From an uncultured Bacteroidota bacterium (GTDB taxonomy: Bacteria; Bacteroidota; Bacteroidia; Bacteroidales; WCHB1-69), in the NCBI GenBank assembly GCA_902774175.1, contig CACYHG010000038.1, positions 1-48,633 on the forward strand: a stretch of 48,633 nt of DNA, read 5' to 3'. Made by a program: the position numbers and the translations under genes. Below the pieces are notes generated by a model. That model did not search any database. It saw only the letters and a program-made list of their open reading frames with translations, and had not been told where the DNA came from. How positions within the stretch are numbered: position 1 is the first letter of the stretch; each line of letters begins with the position of its first letter. Positions 45,668 to 48,633 of this stretch are shown piece after piece.

Positions 45668-47420
45668 TTTACTGACCCAGTTAAAGGAGCAATATTCCTT
45701 CAAGCAGGACATCCTCTCCATCCGTACTCCGAAGGGATGGGTGAAATACAGTGTGGATGATTATTACCGGATTTCACATAATCTGGCATACGGCCTGCTG
45801 GCCGCCGGATTCCAGGAGGGCGACCGTGTGGTCATCATAACCCAGAACCGTCCGGAATGGAACTTTTTGGACATGGCGCTCTCGCTGGCGCACATGATTT
45901 CAATCCCGGTTTATCCGACTCTGAGCGAGGAGGACTACAGGCACATCCTGAACCACAGCGGAGCGCGGGCGGTCTTTGTGGGTAACGAGAAGATACTGGG
46001 CGTTGTGGGTCCGTTGCTGGAAGAGATGCCTCTGCGTCCGGAACTTTTCACCGTCAATGAGATAGAGGGGCAGAAGAACTGGAATGAGCTGCTCAAGTTG
46101 GGAGAGGAGAAGGCTGACGAATGGGCTCCCGTGATTGAGGAGAACAAAAAGAAGATCGATCCGGAGGAGGTTTGCACCATAATCTACACCTCCGGCACCA
46201 CCGGTATGCCAAAGGGTGTTATGCTGAAGCATATCGGTTTGACGTTCAACGCTATCGGACATGCCAATATGCAGATTCGCGACCACCGTCACAGGATGCT
46301 GAGCTTTTTGCCGCTCTGCCACATTTATGAGCGCAGCATGAACTACGAATACCAGTATCTCGGTGTCAGCATATACTATGCGGAGTCGCTGCGCAGCATC
46401 GCACGCGATTTGAATGAGGCCCATGCCGACGGCTTCTGCGCGGTGCCGCGTGTGATGGAGATGATGTTCGACAAGCTGCAGGCCAAAGGTGACGAGCTGA
46501 AGGGCATGTCGCGAATGATTTACAAATGGGCGTTCAACAAGGCCCTGAAGTTCGACTATAAGCGCAAGGATGCCCTGTACAAGCTGCCATACGCGATTGC
46601 CGACAAGCTGGTGTACTCGAAGTGGCGCGAGGCGTTGGGCGGCCATGAGATGCTGATTGTCTCCGGCGGATCCTCCATCCAGGACAAGATTATCAGGCTC
46701 TACACTGCGGCCAAGATGTACATTTTCGAGGGCTATGGCATGACCGAGACCTCACCGGTGATTGCGGTCAATAATCCCAAGGAGATGCTGATTGTGATCG
46801 GCACCGTAGGAAAGATAATGCCGGGAATTGAGATGAAGCTGGCAGATGACGGCGAAATCCTGACCAAGGGTATCTGCCTTATGGCGGGCTATTACAAGGA
46901 TCCGGAGGCCACCGCGCAGGTGATAGACGAGGAGGGCTGGTTCCATACCGGCGACATCGGCGAGTTCAACAAGGACGGCTATCTGCGCATCACCGACCGG
47001 AAAAAGGAGATTTTCAAGCTCTCCGCTGGAAAGTACATTGCTCCGCAGATGCTGGAGAACCGTTTCAAGGAATCACCTTTCATCGAGAATATTATGGTGA
47101 TAGGGGAGAACGAGAAGTTCGCCTCCGCGCTCGTTTCGCCCGATTTCAACCGTTTGCAGGAATGGGCGAAAAAGAACAAGATTCCTTTCACCACCCATGC
47201 CGACCTGGTTAACAACGCGCAGGTCAAAAAGATGGTCATGCAGGAGGTGGATGCTATAAACGACAAGCTTGCGCAGCACGAGCAGCTCAAGCGGATACAT
47301 CTGGTGCCGGACGAATGGAGCGCCGCCTCCGGGGAGCTTTCGCAGACAATGAAGCTCAAACGCCGCGTCATCATGAAGAAGTACGAAAAGGAAATAAAGG
47401 AGATTTATCTGCATGAATAG
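45645..47420 (+). CDS. Long-chain fatty-acid--CoA ligase, AMP-binding (second of two)
   Basis: 591 residues, closely related to the preceding gene throughout and clearly a tandem duplicate. ANL motifs: YTSGTTGMPKGVMLKHIGL, FLPLCHIYERSMNY, EGYGMTETSPV, GWFHTGDIGEFNKDG, and TDRKKEIFKLSAGKYIAP with the adenylation lysine. The ATG lies 23 bases inside the first ligase, and its first residues match that protein's start. It is about 40 residues shorter at the C-terminus. The two may differ in chain length or substrate. hpt begins 8 bases before its stop. Confidence 0.94.
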   Translation: MKVTRTFDLLTQLKEQYSFKQDILSIRTPKGWVKYSVDDYYRISHNLAYGLLAAGFQEGDRVVIITQNRPEWNFLDMALSLAHMISIPVYPTLSEEDYRHILNHSGARAVFVGNEKILGVVGPLLEEMPLRPELFTVNEIEGQKNWNELLKLGEEKADEWAPVIEENKKKIDPEEVCTIIYTSGTTGMPKGVMLKHIGLTFNAIGHANMQIRDHRHRMLSFLPLCHIYERSMNYEYQYLGVSIYYAESLRSIARDLNEAHADGFCAVPRVMEMMFDKLQAKGDELKGMSRMIYKWAFNKALKFDYKRKDALYKLPYAIADKLVYSKWREALGGHEMLIVSGGSSIQDKIIRLYTAAKMYIFEGYGMTETSPVIAVNNPKEMLIVIGTVGKIMPGIEMKLADDGEILTKGICLMAGYYKDPEATAQVIDEEGWFHTGDIGEFNKDGYLRITDRKKEIFKLSAGKYIAPQMLENRFKESPFIENIMVIGENEKFASALVSPDFNRLQEWAKKNKIPFTTHADLVNNAQVKKMVMQEVDAINDKLAQHEQLKRIHLVPDEWSAASGELSQTMKLKRRVIMKKYEKEIKEIYLHE

Positions 47421-47958
47421 TTCCGGACCTCTTATCCATGGCCGCCGTTTCGTCCCATACATTTCGCGGGATAGGATTGCAGAAAAGGTTGCAGAACTGG
47501 CCGGCCGCATCTCTGCGGACTATGCCGGAGAGCGTCCCATGCTGCTTGTCGTACTCAACGGTGCGATGCCTTTTGCCGTCGCGCTGATGCAGCAGCTTAC
47601 GGTTGATGTGGAGCTCTGCTGCATTCGCTACGCCTCCTATGTGGGCACCTCATCCACGGGTACGGGCAAGGAGGTTATAGGGCTGCCGGAGGAGCGGCTG
47701 AAGGGGCGGCGTGTCATTGTTGTGGAGGACATTGTTGATACAGGCCGGACAATCGCCTATCTGCACGAACGCCTGCAGGCCTGCGGCGTGAAGGATTCGG
47801 AGGTGGCCGCGCTCACCTTCAAGCGGGGAAAGTACCTCGGAACTCTGCCGATCCGCTACATCGGTTTTGAGATAGAAGATGCCTTTGTGGTTGGATTTGG
47901 CATGGATTATGACGAATATGGCCGGCAATATCCGGACATTTACCAATTGGAGGAATAG
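47413..47958 (+). CDS. hpt: Hypoxanthine phosphoribosyltransferase
   Basis: 181 residues. It salvages hypoxanthine (and guanine in many species) to the nucleotide with PRPP. The type I PRTase signature is VIVVEDIVDTGRT. Also seen are LLVVLNGAMPFAVALM, the flexible-loop region RYASYVGTSSTGTGKE, and the base-binding FKRGKYLGTLPIRYIGFEIEDAFVVGFGMDYDEYGR region. It overlaps the second ligase by 8 bases. Confidence 0.95.
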   Translation: MNSSGPLIHGRRFVPYISRDRIAEKVAELAGRISADYAGERPMLLVVLNGAMPFAVALMQQLTVDVELCCIRYASYVGTSSTGTGKEVIGLPEERLKGRRVIVVEDIVDTGRTIAYLHERLQACGVKDSEVAALTFKRGKYLGTLPIRYIGFEIEDAFVVGFGMDYDEYGRQYPDIYQLEE

Positions 47959-47966
47959 AAAGCAAG

Positions 47967-48305
47967 ATGGAAACGACAAGACAACAGAAAATAGCACGGC
48001 TGGTCCAGAAGGAGATGGCTGACATGTTTCAGATGGAGCGCGCCTTGTATGGAGGCCGCGGCATGGTGACTGTCACCCGGGCTTCGGTTTCGAAGGACAT
48101 CTCCTATGCACGGGTGTATGTAAGTGTGTTCGGTGTGCCGGACAAGGCGGCTGTCATGGCGTTGCTGGAGTCCAACAGCCGTGAAATCCGTTTCCGGCTG
48201 GGACAGCGTGTCCGCCAGCAGCTGAGGATAATTCCCGAACTCACCTTTGTGCTTGACGAAACCCTCGACTATATTGAAAATATTGACAAACTGTTGAAAC
48301 AATGA
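47967..48305 (+). CDS. rbfA: Ribosome-binding factor A
   Basis: 112 residues. It binds the 30S precursor and is needed for 16S rRNA 5' end maturation. The KH-like fold shows METTRQQKIARLVQKEMADMF at the start, then VTVTRASVSKDISYARVYVSVFG, then RFRLGQRVRQQLRIIPELTFVLDETLDY. Length is normal. It starts 8 bases after hpt and overlaps the next gene by four (ATGA). Confidence 0.94.
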   Translation: METTRQQKIARLVQKEMADMFQMERALYGGRGMVTVTRASVSKDISYARVYVSVFGVPDKAAVMALLESNSREIRFRLGQRVRQQLRIIPELTFVLDETLDYIENIDKLLKQ

Positions 48306-48633
48306 AAACACGTCATTATATCTTCGGGATGTTGGCTGTAGCCCTCCTTGTACTTTCGGGGTGCAGTGTGACGCAGCCTGTTACACGCGGCGAACAATAC
48401 GCCAAAATGTACGATGCCAAGCCGATTGTCTTCCTCGTTATGCCGCCTATTAACAACTCCACCCATGTCGAGGCGAAAGAGTTGCTTTACACCAGTATAT
48501 CCCGTCCGCTGATTGAGAAGGGCTACTATGTCCTCTCGCCGCTCTTGACTATGGAGGTGCTTAAGCAGGAGAGTGCCTATGACACCGAGATGTTTGTCAA
48601 CGGCTCACTCAAACAGTTCCAGAAGTTCTTCGG
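48302..48633 (+). CDS. DUF799-like lipoprotein, 3' end missing
   Basis: Open from ATG 48302 to the right edge (110 complete codons). The N-terminus MKTRHYIFGMLAVALLVLSGC has the lipobox VLSGC. Mature residues resemble the DUF799 / GNA1162 lipoprotein family: FLVMPPINNSTHVEAKELLYTSISRPLIEKGYYVLS. Members of this family are usually encoded beside a CsgG-like and a DUF4810 protein and are thought to act in outer-membrane secretion. Those partners, if present, would be beyond the window. Confidence 0.78.
   Translation, partial: MKTRHYIFGMLAVALLVLSGCSVTQPVTRGEQYAKMYDAKPIVFLVMPPINNSTHVEAKELLYTSISRPLIEKGYYVLSPLLTMEVLKQESAYDTEMFVNGSLKQFQKFF

Overview
The window looks like a chromosomal piece of a Bacteroidales (Bacteroidota) genome. 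The evidence is type IX secretion (T9SS) sorting domains of both kinds, a Bacteroidota-type LptD and TamB, a TonB-dependent receptor with a carboxypeptidase-like N-domain, a DUF4468 protein, a methylmalonyl-CoA mutase small subunit, and repeated TAnnTTTG promoter boxes, often TACTTTTGC. Most of it is ordinary housekeeping and envelope gene content. I see no phage, insertion sequence, CRISPR array, rRNA or tRNA.

Layout from left to right. (1) 1-3119, minus: edge-truncated secreted protein with FISUMP and FG-GAP-like repeats, then a repeat-bearing divergent gap. (2) 3377-8100, plus: an IgGFc-binding/PKD/CHU_C surface protein, then prfA and ribD overlapping by one base and closed by a terminator. 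(3) 8143-12650, minus: lptD followed by a GH28-like beta-helix protein. lptD is divergent from an N-acetylmuramoyl-L-alanine amidase, and the shared gap holds a perfect inverted repeat. (4) 12757-16503, plus: the amidase, carbamate kinase, a small membrane protein, a tandem 8/9-base repeat tract and ornithine carbamoyltransferase. (5) 16554-23871, minus: glyS, folA, a DUF4468 gene, clpS and tamB, all tightly spaced and divergent from comF. (6) 24742-33666, minus: mutA, rnfB, pepP, a C10 cysteine protease with a T9SS tail and a TonB-dependent receptor, with gaps of 12 bases or less. (7) 33803-37789, minus: gpmA, a broken trmD, a TrmH-type methyltransferase, a small secreted protein and a YD-repeat-like gene split by an in-frame TGA. 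(8) 37930-38999: a lipoprotein gene, a decayed partial copy of it, and a 409-base gap with an ORF remnant and a 16-base palindrome. (9) 39000-48633, plus: gcvP, a cleaved-adhesin-like T9SS protein, a terminator, two overlapping acyl-CoA ligases, hpt, rbfA and the start of a DUF799-like lipoprotein.

How the genes fit together: the mutA to TonB-receptor run could be a protein-to-propionate module, with secreted proteolysis, uptake, Xaa-Pro cleavage, Rnf-type redox and methylmalonyl-CoA chemistry. arcC, arcB and gcvP also point to amino-acid fermentation. lptD, the amidase and tamB are envelope biogenesis genes. The most unexpected signals are the disrupted trmD (a widely essential gene), the split YD gene in the same operon, the lipoprotein gene relic, and the repeat tract just upstream of arcB. 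I did not find a convincing new defence or mobile system.
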